A DNA stretch of 64,000 bases. Source: Streptomyces sp. NBC_01717. GTDB lineage: Bacteria; Actinomycetota; Actinomycetes; Streptomycetales; Streptomycetaceae. Location: the NCBI RefSeq assembly GCF_036248255.1, contig NZ_CP109179.1, forward strand, positions 310,001 through 374,000. The letters run 5' to 3'. The notes under the pieces are model-generated. The model worked only from the letters and a program-made list of their open reading frames with translations. It made no database searches and was not told the origin of the DNA. The translations under genes were made by a program, and so were the position numbers. Shown here piece after piece: positions 18,197-27,890 of the stretch (position 1 is its first letter; each line of letters opens with the position of its first letter).

Positions 18197-19617
18197 GACG
18201 TTTCCCTCGCGCTCGGGTGGGTGGTGAAGGGGCGGGTTCCGGTCAGCTCGTCATAGACGGACAGCGGACGGCGGCCGACCTCGATATGGGCGGCCACAGC
18301 CCGGTTCAGCAGAGCCTGCAAAGACCCTGTCTCCTCGCCCCGAGGACGTTCACGACGGGGCTGTGGCAGGACATCGCCGGTGGTGGTCCGGCGTCCCTTG
18401 CCCGTGGGCAGACCATCCCAGTGGGCCTCTTCGACGACGCGGACCCCGCGGCCGATCGCCCGAGGATGGGTGGCCAGCAGCGTCTCGCCGCTGGAGCCGG
18501 CGACGGTGGAATGCAGCATGATCTGCGACTTCGTGGCCCGGATCTCCACCAGCTGCCGGGGGCGGACCCTGCGGGCGGGCACCGAGTAGAGGTTGCCGCC
18601 GAAGGCGACCAGGCAGTCCTTGCCGACCGGCCGCAAGTGCCGCTCGGCCACCAGATACGGGGTCGGCGGCAAAGGCTTGAGAGCCACGTGATCACGGGCA
18701 GCACGCTCTCCGATGATCTGCAGGTGAGTCCTGTGGGCCTGAGCCCGTCGCTGCGGGACCCAGGTAGTGAAGGCGGCGTCCATCTCCTCAACGGAGGAGA
18801 AGGACCGGCCGGACAGGACGTGGTCGCGGACGATCAGAACCTGACGCTCGACACGTCCCTTGCCCGTGGGCCGGTAGGCGGCCAGGACGTCGATGTCGAA
18901 GTCGTAGTGGCCGGCGAACCCGACCGCTTCCGGGTGCAGCGGGACCGCCTCACCTGGGGCGACGTGGCGTCGGACGACGGTCTTGGTCCGGTCGTAGACG
19001 ATCGTCATCGGCACCCCGCCGAAGTGGGCGAACGCGCGGCGGTGGCAGTCGAAGAACGTCTGGAGGTCCTGGCCGGTGGTGAAGCAGCAGAACGGGTCGC
19101 GTGAGTACGACAACGTCATGTGGAAGGAGTAGACCTTCTCGATGCCCATGTGGGCGAGGATCTTGCCCTCGTCTCCCCAGTCCACCTTGGCCTGGGCGCC
19201 GGGGATGACTTCGAAGCGGCGGTGCATGCCCGCCAGTTCATTCGGCGTGATGCCGAGTTCCTCGGCGATCCGGGGCCGGGCTTCCTGGACGTAGAGCTTG
19301 GTCCGCTGGTAGTTGCCGGTGAACCCATACTCCTGCGCGAGCCGCTCGTGGATCACAGCGGCCTTCATCAAGATCTCCGCCCGCAACATCGAGTCGACCA
19401 GCGGGGCGAACTCGTCGATCGCCCTGACCCGTGACCGGCCATTCGGTGACCGGCGCGGAGGCGAGGCGGGTCCGGCCGCCGACAGGTACTTGCTGACCGT
19501 CCGCCAGTTCAGGCCCGTCTCCTTGGCGACCTCGCTCAGGGTCATCGCTCCGGACTCGACCAGGCCACGAAAACGCCGCAGTTCCAGCCAGCGCTGCGGA
19601 TCCAGGACCACGGCCAC
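18193..19617 (-). CDS. istA: IstA transposase (IS21 copy 1)
   Basis: 474 residues, DDE/rve transposase of IS21. The N-terminal HTH is MTLSEVAKETGLNWRTVSKY. The catalytic core begins at A-K-V-D-W-G-D-E-G (first Asp), continues with M-T-I-V-Y-D-R-T-K (second Asp) and K-G-R-V-E-R (Glu). It is full length with overlapping istB downstream, so this copy could be active. Confidence 0.95.
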   Translation of the reverse strand: MAVVLDPQRWLELRRFRGLVESGAMTLSEVAKETGLNWRTVSKYLSAAGPASPPRRSPNGRSRVRAIDEFAPLVDSMLRAEILMKAAVIHERLAQEYGFTGNYQRTKLYVQEARPRIAEELGITPNELAGMHRRFEVIPGAQAKVDWGDEGKILAHMGIEKVYSFHMTLSYSRDPFCCFTTGQDLQTFFDCHRRAFAHFGGVPMTIVYDRTKTVVRRHVAPGEAVPLHPEAVGFAGHYDFDIDVLAAYRPTGKGRVERQVLIVRDHVLSGRSFSSVEEMDAAFTTWVPQRRAQAHRTHLQIIGERAARDHVALKPLPPTPYLVAERHLRPVGKDCLVAFGGNLYSVPARRVRPRQLVEIRATKSQIMLHSTVAGSSGETLLATHPRAIGRGVRVVEEAHWDGLPTGKGRRTTTGDVLPQPRRERPRGEETGSLQALLNRAVAAHIEVGRRPLSVYDELTGTRPFTTHPSARETS

Positions 19618-19734
19618 CCCATCTCTGCGACCTCGACCAACAGGCAGCAGACTGCCGAATCCTGAACCTCAACACATCAGGAACCCTGCACGTTCATCCG
19701 TACGCGGCCCTGCACGTTCACGTGTACGCCGACA

Positions 19735-20101
19735 GCCCGCGCGCGTGCCGCGGGTGCACGGTGTCGACGACCGTGCCCTGAAGCGGCGTCACCGCTACGG
19801 CAGCATCCTGATCGACGCCGCGACCGGCGAGCGGATCGACGTACTGGCGGACCGCAGCGCGGCCACACTCGAGCGGTGGCTGTGTGAACATCCCGGCGTC
19901 GAGGTCGTCTGCCGCGACGGCTCAGGGGCCTACGGCGAGACATTCTTCTGGGACCTGCCCGACGCGGTGCAGGTCAGCGACCGCTGGCACATCTGGAAGA
20001 GCCTCTGCGACAAGAATCTGGCCGAGGTCCGCTCCCACAGTTCCTGCTGGGCAACCGCCAACCCGCCCCGCCATGGAGGGGTACGTGAGCTGACGGTGTG
20101 A
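19735..20101 (+). pseudogene. ISL3 transposase, catalytic middle part
   Basis: This continues the reading from 16914: R-V-P-R-V-H-G-V-D-D-R-A-L-K-R-R-H-R-Y-G, then PGVEVVCRDGSGAYGETFFW and V-Q-V-S-D-R-W-H-I-W-K, the ISL3 DDE core with its first and second Asp. It breaks off after N-P-P-R-H-G-G-V-R-E. IS21 split it from its upstream part. Confidence 0.72.
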
Positions 20102-20214
20102 TCAAGGTCAACGCGTCGTTGGGCCAGCAGGAGTCGACTCTCTTGACGCTTGGGGTTCCTGCACACCTCATCCAGAAGACTCGACGTGCCTGCCGCTACC
20201 CCGACTGCGGGCTT

Positions 20215-20290
20215 CGCCTGCCCTGACCTGACCACTTTCAGCCGTCTGGACGAGTTCGGCCTCGCCGTCACCGGGCAGCGACTCGAGCCC
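20215..20290 (+). pseudogene. ISL3 N-terminal scrap
   Basis: Plus-strand reading T-T-F-S-R-L-D-E-F-G-L-A-V-T-G-Q-R-L-E-P-D matches the usual start of ISL3 transposases, then ends at a stop. It is downstream of, and out of order with, the catalytic part at 19735. Confidence 0.35.
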
Positions 20291-20333
20291 GACCTGTCCT
20301 GAGACAGACCGGGAAGCGCGGTTTGCCGGCCTT

Positions 20334-20813
20334 TCACTGAGCAGCTCGAACGTTCAGAGAAAAGCAACTTCCCTCGCTGTTGCCGTGCCTCTCAGGATTG
20401 ATGGGATAACTGATCAGCTTCGATCCTTGCGGGGGCAGGGTGAACGTTGCTGGACTACCGTCTCCACGTTCGAGGATCACCCCATCTACCTGCGCAGAGA
20501 AGGTCTCCTGGGCGTCTCCGTTGTTCACGAATCGGATCTGGGCGACGCGGGCAGGCAGCATCGCCGAGCTTCCCTCTGGCCTGAACAATTGAGTTTGCGA
20601 GCAGTCGACAACAGAGGCACTTACGTGCCCCGCTCCTTTCTCACCGCTCATGAAGGCATATGCGCCGCTCGCAATGGCCAATCCCGCGGCCGCTCCGGCT
20701 GCCGCCATCAGCCAGTCAGGACGCCTCCACGTGAGCGGATTCCAGGGTTTAGGTGGTGCACCAACAGGGGCGTAGGCGCGCGATGCGGCCCATCCTTCGA
20801 TGTAGATGTCCAT
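20334..20813 (-). CDS. Hypothetical single-pass membrane protein
   Basis: 159 residues, not recognised. ATG at 20813 follows GGGGGG. A Trp/Pro-rich cytoplasmic N-terminus (about 1-34) is followed by one membrane helix (about 36-58: WLMAAAGAAAGLAIASGAYA) and an exported domain of about 100 residues with two cysteines (S-V-V-D-C-S and G-S-C-F-S-L) that could form a disulphide. The exported part looks like a small beta-sandwich. It follows the hypothetical gene at 20880-21409 on the same strand with a 66-base gap. Confidence 0.6.
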   Translation of the reverse strand: MDIYIEGWAASRAYAPVGAPPKPWNPLTWRRPDWLMAAAGAAAGLAIASGAYAFMSGEKGAGHVSASVVDCSQTQLFRPEGSSAMLPARVAQIRFVNNGDAQETFSAQVDGVILERGDGSPATFTLPPQGSKLISYPINPERHGNSEGSCFSLNVRAAQ

Positions 20814-20879
20814 GCCCCCCACACACAAGTCGCTTGATCTGGTTCTGAAGCCCGAGATGCCGAGCGATCGATCGGAGCG

Positions 20880-21409
20880 TCACAGCGCACCCCACTCGCA
20901 CAGAACCCTCACAACATCTGACCGAATTAGACCAGACAAGCGGGTGAGGAAGAAGTGCCTTCCGCAACCCTCGACAAGCTGGAGGCCCTTCCTGAGGTCG
21001 GCGGCGGGGTCGTGCTCAGCCTCACCCGCAGCCTTGACCCGCCGCACTCCATTGACACGGCCCATGGATCGGCTGCGTCGAAGTCCACCTCGGCCGGGCG
21101 TCGTGGCCTCCGCCTGCGTCGGCACCCGTGCCCCGTTGCGGTAGATCACGTACTGCAGTTGACGCTCGGCGGCCAGCCGATCGGCGAGGGCCTCTGCGGC
21201 CTGCAGCGCCGTGGTGTTCCCTGCCGCGAGCAGCGCCACCGCACGGCGCGCGGTCTCGCGTACAGCCCGGTAGAACGCGGCCGCCCAGCGCTGCTTCTCC
21301 TGTGAGCGGCGCAGGAGGTCGGCGTACGAGTCGGACGCCAGCAACGGCAAGGCCTCGGCGTGGATCCGCTCTAATCTGCCGGTCAGAGCAGCGTTCAGAA
21401 TCGCTTCAC
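20880..21409 (-). pseudogene. Hypothetical gene with its 5' end cut by IS1182
   Basis: An open minus-strand frame runs from the IS1182 end (21410) to 20880. It begins G-E-A-I-L-N-A-A-L-T-G-R-L and continues as a helical Ala-rich protein (LLRRSQEKQRWAAAFYRAVR, then ALADRLAAERQLQYVIYRNG). The internal M at 21350 has no good ribosome-binding site. The family is not recognised. The missing N-terminus was probably on the far side of the insertion. Confidence 0.4.
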
Positions 21410-23103
21410 CACCGGGCTTAAGGACTCTGCTGAGGAATCCGTGATTCGGGCAGGGCTAGGTCGTTGGTCCTCCACGATTGTTGTGGTTGTGGGCGGGAGG
21501 GCCGAGAGGGATGTCGCTGGAGCCTCGGGCTGATCAGGGGGTGCCGGAGCTGACGGCCCGGGTGGTGCGGGCGGCGTTCCCGAAGGGGACGCTCGAGGTG
21601 CGGATCCGGGAGGCGTTAGGCCCACTGTTTGAGGACGAGGCGTTCGCAGTGCGGGGACGTCCGGCTGTCTCGCCGGGGGCGTTGGTCTTGGTGTCGGTGT
21701 TGCAGTATGCGGAGGGGCTGATCGACCGGTAGGCCGCTGACCAGGTGCGGGCCTGGATGGACTGAAAGTTCCTGCTCGGCCTGGAGCTGGACGATCCCGG
21801 GTTCGAAGCTTCCGTACTGAGCCTGTTCCGTTCCCGTCTCATCGAGCACGGACTGGAACAGGCGAGGCTAGAGCTGGTGCTGGAACGCCTGCGCGGGCTG
21901 GGCTGGTGGCCGGCAGCGGACCGATTACACGCGTGTGCTCGCGGCGGTGCGGACGCTGAACCGGATGGAGTTCGTCGGCGAGACGCTGCGAGCCGCACTG
22001 GAGGCGCTGGTCGCGGCCCCGGCATGGCTGTCCGGCCTGGTTGCAACCGAGTGGGCTGAGCGCTACGGGCCGCGCGTGGACGACTACCGCTTCCCAAGGG
22101 CGAAGAGGTCCGTGAACAGTGGTCAGAGCCGGTCGGGCGGGACGGAATTCGTCCTGCTGGAGGCGGCCTACGCCTCCACGGCTCCGGACTGGCTGCGCAA
22201 GATCGAGGCGGTGCAGGTGCTGCGGAATGCCTGGATCCAGCAGTACCACCGCGACGAGAAGGGGGTGCGCTGGCGGGAGGGAAAGGACCTCCCGCCAGTT
22301 CATCACCGATTGTGCTCGCCCTCCGACACCGATGCCCGCTACGGGATCAAGCGCGGACGGGGCTGGACCGGCTACAAGATGCATCTGACCGAGACCTGCG
22401 AGCCGGATACACCGCACGTGAACACGCAGGTGGCTACCACCGACGCCGTGGCCGCGGACACGGACACGGAGATGATCGAACCGGTCCACCAGACGCTCAC
22501 AGGGTGGGAGTTGCTGCCGGACGTGCATGTCGTGGATGCCGGCTACACCACTGCCGCCTTGGTCCTGGCTGCGACCGAGCAGGGTATGGAACTGCCCGGC
22601 CCCGCCCCGCACGACAGCAGCCGCCAGTCCCGGGAGGATCAGGGGTTCTCCCGCGCCGACTTCACCATCGGCTGGGATGACGAGAGCGCCGTATGTCCAG
22701 GCGGACATCGAAGTTTCGAGTGGTGGGAGCAGAAGAACCACCGCAACGGGACCCCGGTGATCAAGGTGTTTCTTCTCCGCGAGCACTGCAGCTCGTGCCT
22801 GAAGCAGACGTCATGCACCAAGCCCCCGACCGGCCGCCGGGGCAGGGGTATCACCTTCCTGCCACGAGAACGGCACGAGGCCCTCGAAGCCGTCCGCGTC
22901 ACCAAAATCCGCCGCACCCGTTACCGCGACCTGCCCTCAGTCGGCCACGACTTCGCCGCCACCGCGCTCAACATCATCCGCATCAACCGATGGCTGACCG
23001 GCCCCCCACTCGGCGGGAGCCGTACCTCTCACCTCAAACCCCTCATCCTCGCGGCCTGACAGCCCAGTTCGCGAAATTCTGAGCAGAGTACTTAAACCCG
23101 GTG
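21410..23103 (+). mobile_element. IS1182-family element with matching ends
   Basis: The 25-base ends at 21410-21434 and 23079-23103 are inverted repeats with three mismatches (left arm CACCGGGCTTAAGGACTCTG then CTGAG). They enclose one IS1182-type transposase gene. I could not identify a target duplication. Confidence 0.7.
21511..23059 (+). pseudogene. IS1182-family transposase, inactivated
   Basis: The N-terminal frame (MSLEPRADQGVPELTARVVR) hits an in-frame TAG at 21730 and a TGA soon after (just before K-F-L-L-G-L-E-L-D-D-P-G-F), then a frameshift near 21900. A long frame to 23059 carries the DDE core (YKMHLTETCE, then V-H-V-V-D-A-G-Y) and the closing H-D-F-A-A-T-A-L-N-I-I-R-I-N-R-W-L. 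Several independent lesions make it nonfunctional. Confidence 0.8.
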
Positions 23104-23313
23104 CACTGCGATTAGTCCCGGTAGCGGTAGGTGCTGAACAGCTCGCCCTGCCCCGGAACTTTTGAGGCGCCAGCGCTTCGCGCGGGCTCGCCGGTGAACC
23201 GGCCCATCGGCGCCCTCGTATCCCGGGGAGACAGATGAAGCAGAGGGAATCCGGAGCAGCTCCGGGTCCGTTGCCAGGCTCGCGAGTGTGGACACGTCTC
23301 GAAGGGGGTCGCC

Positions 23314-26301
23314 ATGTCATCTCGGTTCAAGCATCTGCCGGATCCGCTTCTGGGAACCGTCAGTGAGGTTGGGGGGCTTGTGATGCACGCCCCGCCGGTG
23401 ACGGCGTACGAGTGGTCGGGAGCATTGTCCAACGGAGTGTTCAACACCAAGCCGTGGTGGGAGGAGTATTTGGCGGCTGGGCTGCCCGCCCCGCCTGGAC
23501 CCTGGAAGGCACGGCTGATCCCGGCGGGCATCTGGCTCTACTCGGGAACCCCGTCGATACAGGATGCGACCCGAGTGGCGAGCATTCCCGTGGAATCGGA
23601 CCGTATGGCAATCGCTGTTGGCGTCGGGGCCCCGAGCCAGGCCATCCTCGACATAATCGCTCCCCTCCTGAGTGTGCTGCCGCCGGACTCACCACGCGCT
23701 GTGCGCCTTTTGCTTCCGCTTCTCGACATGCGAGTGGCCCAGGCGTTCGCAGTCCAGCACCGGGTCGACCTGGTCGCAACCCAGGGGCAGCTATCCCTCG
23801 AACCAGGACGTGTGATCACGTCAGGTCTGGACGGAACCTGGGGGGAGGGCTTCTGGCAATGGTACCGAGTGCGCCCCGATCGGCCCCAGGAACCATATGG
23901 TGCTTTGCATCCCCGGCCTGCGTGGGAGCGCGCCCTGACCGCCGCCGGCCGGCACCCCGCTGTGCCGAGTGCCAGAATCGGGCGTGTGGCGGCCGGGCTG
24001 ACCTTGGGGCCCCTCGGTGTACCGGATCCCCGCTTTGTCGAGTTCGCCTCCCGAATCAGACCGAGTGCCGATTTCAGAGTGATCGTGCAGGCGAACGGTG
24101 TCGATCCTCTTCTCATGTCTGCCTGCACCGCGCTGCTGAGCGAACTGCCGTGGGAGACCGCTCGCCAGACCCAGCTCATCTGGCCTTACGCGGCATCTGC
24201 CGAGGCGGCACGCCAGTCGATCCGGGAGCTCGCCGAGAACATCGGCGTAGAGATCACCGCCCCTACGGCCGGACTTCGCTTGTGTGAAGGCGGCGGTGAC
24301 GTGCACGGGGCACGCTCCGATGGGACGCTCAGCCCCTGGGTGCGCTTCGCACCCGGCGAGCCGGACATGTGGGAAGGAGCGTTGCTACCGGCCCCCTCGT
24401 GGAACGCCAGATTGCACAACAGTCTCAGCACATTACCCACAAACACGATTCCCGTGAGGGTCGAAGCCGGGCTCTACCTCACGGCAGGGCAGGGGGACCC
24501 TGAGTACAACACGCTAGTCGGTGAGTTGGTGCCTGACCGCGAGGTCATGACTGTCTTCGCGGACGGCGACGCGGCACGCCCTCGGGAGCGTCGGTCGCTT
24601 CAGACGCTCCTTGACGGTCTCGACCCCTCGTTGCTGCCAGGGATGCGGCTGGTCATGCGCTCGGCAGCTGATGGCGGCAGGGGCTCTTTCGCTCAGATGC
24701 TGGCCAACCGCTACCGGGTGAGGATCAACGTCGCCACGACCGAGTCCCTGAGAGAGACCGTTGCCCGGAAGGGGCAGGCACAACTGAGGTGGAATCCCTT
24801 CCGCCCTCTGACCACAGCACCTGAACCCATCCGTTCAACCGGGACGAGTGCGATCAACGCCTCATGGAGACCAGCGCCCGCCTCATTGACTCCAGCCATT
24901 GCCAAGGCTTCAGCAGTGCAGCCGGTCACGGACAATGCCGAGAGCCTCCCCACTACCGCCCGATCGGCACGTGAAGGACCAGCCTTGGCACCTGAGGTAT
25001 TCGGAGGGCCCGGGGTCCGTGCCATCTCTGGTGTGCACCCGATACCCGCCGCTACATCGATTCCAGCCGCGACAACCGTGGCGATGCCGGCGGAGGAACC
25101 GCAACCTCACGCTGAACCGGTGGTCGAACCCAGCCCGCGGGCGACCGCCGAATCGACCCCAGGAGCCGATGCAGTCGGCCCCGGGCCGGGCCATGCGCAG
25201 CGCAACCTACCGCCACCCACGCCTTTGCCGGTTCCGCGGGTCGAAGGAGACGGGGTTGATATGGCAGTAGCTCCCATTGCCGCCCTCTTGACCCAGCGCG
25301 CGCCGAACGACGACGCCGCAACGCTCGGCAATGGATCTGGCACCGACACTCGGTCCGTGGGAAACCCTCCCCCGCACAGAACCCCGGACACACAAGGGAC
25401 CCGCCCGGCTGGCCCGCATGTCCCGGCGGAGCCGGAGGAGCCACAGTCGGCCCCGGTCGTCAGCGAACCCGACCCAGCATTGAGCATGCGACCAAGCCGG
25501 GATCCGGAGCAGGCCGAGCCCGCACCCTCCCTCACCCTCCTGGTCCGACGCACCGACCGAAGTACGGACGAGGAACGACGAGGTTGGCGAGATCTGATCG
25601 GCCCCCGGTGCGACACCCACCTCATCGCTGTCAACCATGTACTGGCACAGCACCCCGCCCTGCGCGGTGCGCTGTCCCGCAAGTCGCTTAACGGTGTCAC
25701 CTCGGACCTTGCCGCCCTGCGCTCGTATCTGGAGGGCGATCTGCCCGGCATAGAGTTCGCCCTACGCGAACAGAACCCGCAGATCAGGGATGCTGCGGTG
25801 TGCGTGGTGTCCGGGCTCCGGATGCTGCCGGTGCACAGTGGGATCGCCTATCGGACGGCGCAACTCCCCGCTTCCGCACTCGATGTGTACATCTCCGGCA
25901 CCACCGTTGTCGAGCCCGGATTTGTGGCCGCTACCATCCGCAAGGCCATCTTCGGCGGGAATGTCCTGTACGCGATCTGGAGCCGCACTGCGAGGCGCAC
26001 GGCAGTGATCGACCGCACCGGGACACCTGATGAGGTCCTCTTCCCCGCCGGCGCAGAGTTCTCCGTCCTCGCCGTGCAGCCCTGGGCCGATGGCTCCGGC
26101 CGCCTTGTGATGCTCGACGAGCGGATACCCGAGGCACGTCCTGCTGAGGGCCATGCCGACAAGGGCGACAGACTTCTGGAACGGATGCGTAGCTGCGCCT
26201 CCTTGGTCACTGTCGGGCCCGAGGACCTGGCCGACGCGCCGGAAAGACACCGTCTTGCGATTGGCCTCGACGAACGCAACCAGCTCGTTCGGCGAAGCTG
26301 A
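23314..26301 (+). CDS. 995-residue protein: three tandem repeats, Pro/Ala linker, ART-like C-terminus
   Basis: No signal peptide or membrane helix. ATG at 23314 follows GAAGGGGG. Residues about 30-185, 190-345 and 350-510 are three divergent copies of one module. Each has W-x-x-x-L, a G-L-x-L or G-I-W-L strand, a double-Leu helix ending L-L-S-x-L-P, and a closing x-W-x-R/Y-x-R-P segment. Residues about 510-745 are Pro/Ala/Glu-rich linker. Residues about 760-960 resemble ADP-ribosyltransferases: an arginine in I-A-Y-R-T, a V-V-E-P-G-F-V-A-A-T segment in the S-T-S position, and E-V-L-F-P-A-G-A-E-F-S-V-L in the place of the ExE loop. The catalytic Ser and one Glu look altered, so activity is uncertain. 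The closest relative in this window is 49549-50439. It may be an effector delivered by a contact-dependent route; this is inference. Confidence 0.75.
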   Translation: MSSRFKHLPDPLLGTVSEVGGLVMHAPPVTAYEWSGALSNGVFNTKPWWEEYLAAGLPAPPGPWKARLIPAGIWLYSGTPSIQDATRVASIPVESDRMAIAVGVGAPSQAILDIIAPLLSVLPPDSPRAVRLLLPLLDMRVAQAFAVQHRVDLVATQGQLSLEPGRVITSGLDGTWGEGFWQWYRVRPDRPQEPYGALHPRPAWERALTAAGRHPAVPSARIGRVAAGLTLGPLGVPDPRFVEFASRIRPSADFRVIVQANGVDPLLMSACTALLSELPWETARQTQLIWPYAASAEAARQSIRELAENIGVEITAPTAGLRLCEGGGDVHGARSDGTLSPWVRFAPGEPDMWEGALLPAPSWNARLHNSLSTLPTNTIPVRVEAGLYLTAGQGDPEYNTLVGELVPDREVMTVFADGDAARPRERRSLQTLLDGLDPSLLPGMRLVMRSAADGGRGSFAQMLANRYRVRINVATTESLRETVARKGQAQLRWNPFRPLTTAPEPIRSTGTSAINASWRPAPASLTPAIAKASAVQPVTDNAESLPTTARSAREGPALAPEVFGGPGVRAISGVHPIPAATSIPAATTVAMPAEEPQPHAEPVVEPSPRATAESTPGADAVGPGPGHAQRNLPPPTPLPVPRVEGDGVDMAVAPIAALLTQRAPNDDAATLGNGSGTDTRSVGNPPPHRTPDTQGTRPAGPHVPAEPEEPQSAPVVSEPDPALSMRPSRDPEQAEPAPSLTLLVRRTDRSTDEERRGWRDLIGPRCDTHLIAVNHVLAQHPALRGALSRKSLNGVTSDLAALRSYLEGDLPGIEFALREQNPQIRDAAVCVVSGLRMLPVHSGIAYRTAQLPASALDVYISGTTVVEPGFVAATIRKAIFGGNVLYAIWSRTARRTAVIDRTGTPDEVLFPAGAEFSVLAVQPWADGSGRLVMLDERIPEARPAEGHADKGDRLLERMRSCASLVTVGPEDLADAPERHRLAIGLDERNQLVRRS

Positions 26302-26303
26302 TC

Positions 26304-26328
26304 GCTCGCCCTCGACTGGGGCGCGAGC
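26304..26328 (+). terminator. Candidate terminator after the ART-like protein
   Basis: GCTCGCC at 26304-26310 and GCGCGAGC at 26321-26328 can pair with one bulge, immediately after the stop at 26301. No T-run follows, as is common in actinobacteria. Confidence 0.3.
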
Positions 26329-26369
26329 ATCGGTTCGATCGCAGAACCACTTCATAGCGCCTCTGTGTG

Positions 26370-27389
26370 TCAAGCGGCTTGATCGAGGTGGGTGCGTTGG
26401 TCGCGTTTCATGATCCGGTAGACCACGTTGGACAGGCGTCGTTTGAGGGCCCTGCGGGCTTCGGACGGCGTCTTCCCCTCACTGATTTTGCGCAGGTAGT
26501 AGTCCTGCCCGCGCCCGCCGTCGCGGATCTGGCAGATGGCGATGGTGTGCAGAACCGAGTTCAGCGCGCGGTTGCCGCCGGTGTTGAGCCGGCGGCGGAC
26601 GTTGTTGCCGCTGGAGGCGTCCAGGGGTGCGCTGCCTGTGTAGCTGGCGAAGTGGTGCTCGGTGGGGAAGCGGCTGATGTTCCCGATGTGGCCGATGACC
26701 TTCGCGGCCAGCACGGTGCCCAGGCCCGGCAGAGTGGTCAGCGTGGTGCGGGTCGCAGCGACGGCCTCGCGCATTTCGGCTTCGTTGTCCTTGACCTGCC
26801 GGTCCAGTCTGCGCAGGTCGGCCAGCAGGTCACGGGCTATGTCCCGGCGGCAGTTGTCGGTGGCCGTGACCGGTCGGATGCCCTTCATCAGGCGGCGGCC
26901 TTGTCGGCCGACAGCCCAGTGGGTGCTCCGCCGTGCAGGAGATCGCGCAGGACAGCGTGGAGTCGGTCGAGGACGCGGGTGCGTTCGTGGACCAGGTCGT
27001 CTCGGCGCTCGGTCAGCAGTCGCAGGATCGTGGTCTGATCTTCCTGGGCCACGGGGCGCAGGTCATGACGGAAGAGGGCGGCCTGGGCAACGTGGAGGGC
27101 GTCCTTGGCGTCGGTCTTGCGGTCGCCGCCGGTGGCCAGCAGTCGGGCCCGAGCGGAAAGGGTGGAGGGCACGTCGACCACGTTCTCGCCCGCGGTGGCC
27201 AGCTGTTGGGCGAGCGAGCGGCCCAGGCCGCCGGCACCCTCGACCGCGAAGCGACGGTCGGGCCATTGCTCGCACCAGCTGGCGGATGGCGACGGCGATG
27301 TGGGATGACTTGTGGGGATCGACACCGATCAAGATCACAGACTGCTGCCCTTGCACTCGATGAGACAGGAAGGAGAGTGCGGTGGGCAC
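26370..27389 (-). pseudogene. IS110-family transposase, frameshifted
   Basis: Minus-strand pieces in order: V-I-L-I-G-V-D-P-H-K-S-S-H (first DEDD Asp), then FAVEGAGGLGRSLAQQL with D-R-K-T-D-A-K-D-A (RuvC-like DEDD core), then the C-terminal Tnp domain with LTTLPGLGTVLAAKVIGHIG, Y-T-G-S-A-P-L-D-A-S-S-G and L-N-T-G-G-N-R-A-L-N containing the catalytic serine region. One frameshift lies after the first motif and another at 26888 (A-D-K-A-A-A to M-K-G-I-R-P-V). All catalytic motifs remain recognisable, so inactivation is recent. Confidence 0.78.
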
Positions 27390-27442
27390 CCTGACTTGAA
27401 GTCACTGCGTCACCTTCATGCCTCTGTCGAGCCACACCGCGC

Positions 27443-27526
27443 GGGTGTCGGCCGGCGCCGGCACGCTATCAGTGAGCCAGCCCGAGGGCGGCAAGGAGCA
27501 CTGCGGGCCCATGCCGGCCGACACCC
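27443..27526. ncRNA. Candidate structured (bridge-RNA-like) region next to IS110
   Basis: A perfect 14-bp inverted repeat (GGGTGTCGGCCGGC at 27443-27456, complement at 27513-27526) encloses a 56-base loop in the noncoding sequence upstream of the IS110 transposase start. IS110 elements encode their bridge RNA in the noncoding end next to the transposase. Transcription and element borders are not shown by the sequence alone. Confidence 0.25.
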
Positions 27527-27702
27527 TGGACGCTACGGCTGCAGACCGAGCGTCTGGGGTCGATTCAACAAGTCAGGAGCCCAATTTTCCATCAGAGATG
27601 CCGGATCCTATGAAACTCCCGGGAGCCTCGCTCAAGAGCATCCACGCGTCCCGCGGCGACGATGCGGACGTCGTATCAGCTCGTAACACGATCACGATCG
27701 GT

Positions 27703-27890
27703 GTTTCTTGAGGCGTCTCCAGCAGGTGAGGCCGCATGCCAACGAGACAGGTACATAGTGGAGTTCGGTTCGCCGTTCCCAGCGGACGGCGAGGTGCTGG
27801 AACTGGTGGAGCAGGGCGCAGATCTGCTCGACGACGTAGCGGAGCTTGCCCAGGCCCTTGATGTTCGGGGCGCCCTTGCGGGAGATGAGC
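27703..27890 (-). pseudogene. C-terminal scrap of an IS5-type transposase
   Basis: Minus-strand reading IKGLGKLRYVVEQICALLHQ, then L-A-V-R-W-E-R-R and L-A-C-G-L-T-C-W-R-R-L-K-K, the usual end of IS5-family DDE proteins. The catalytic part is absent. Confidence 0.55.

Larger units (their letters stand above)
16915..19734 (-). mobile_element. IS21-family element with 5-bp target duplication
   Basis: Left end TGTCGGCGTACACGT at 16915 and its complement ending at 19734 are outermost. Each end carries a second inner repeat (CGTACGGATGAACGTGCAG), the multiple-terminal-repeat pattern of IS21. GCCCG flanks both sides (16910-16914, 19735-19739). The element holds istA and istB on the minus strand plus an extra ORF at 16993-17415. 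It sits inside an ISL3 transposase gene. Confidence 0.85.

Noticed and set aside
21839..22786. Minus-strand open frame of 315 codons
   Set aside because: It is antisense to the IS1182 transposase core.
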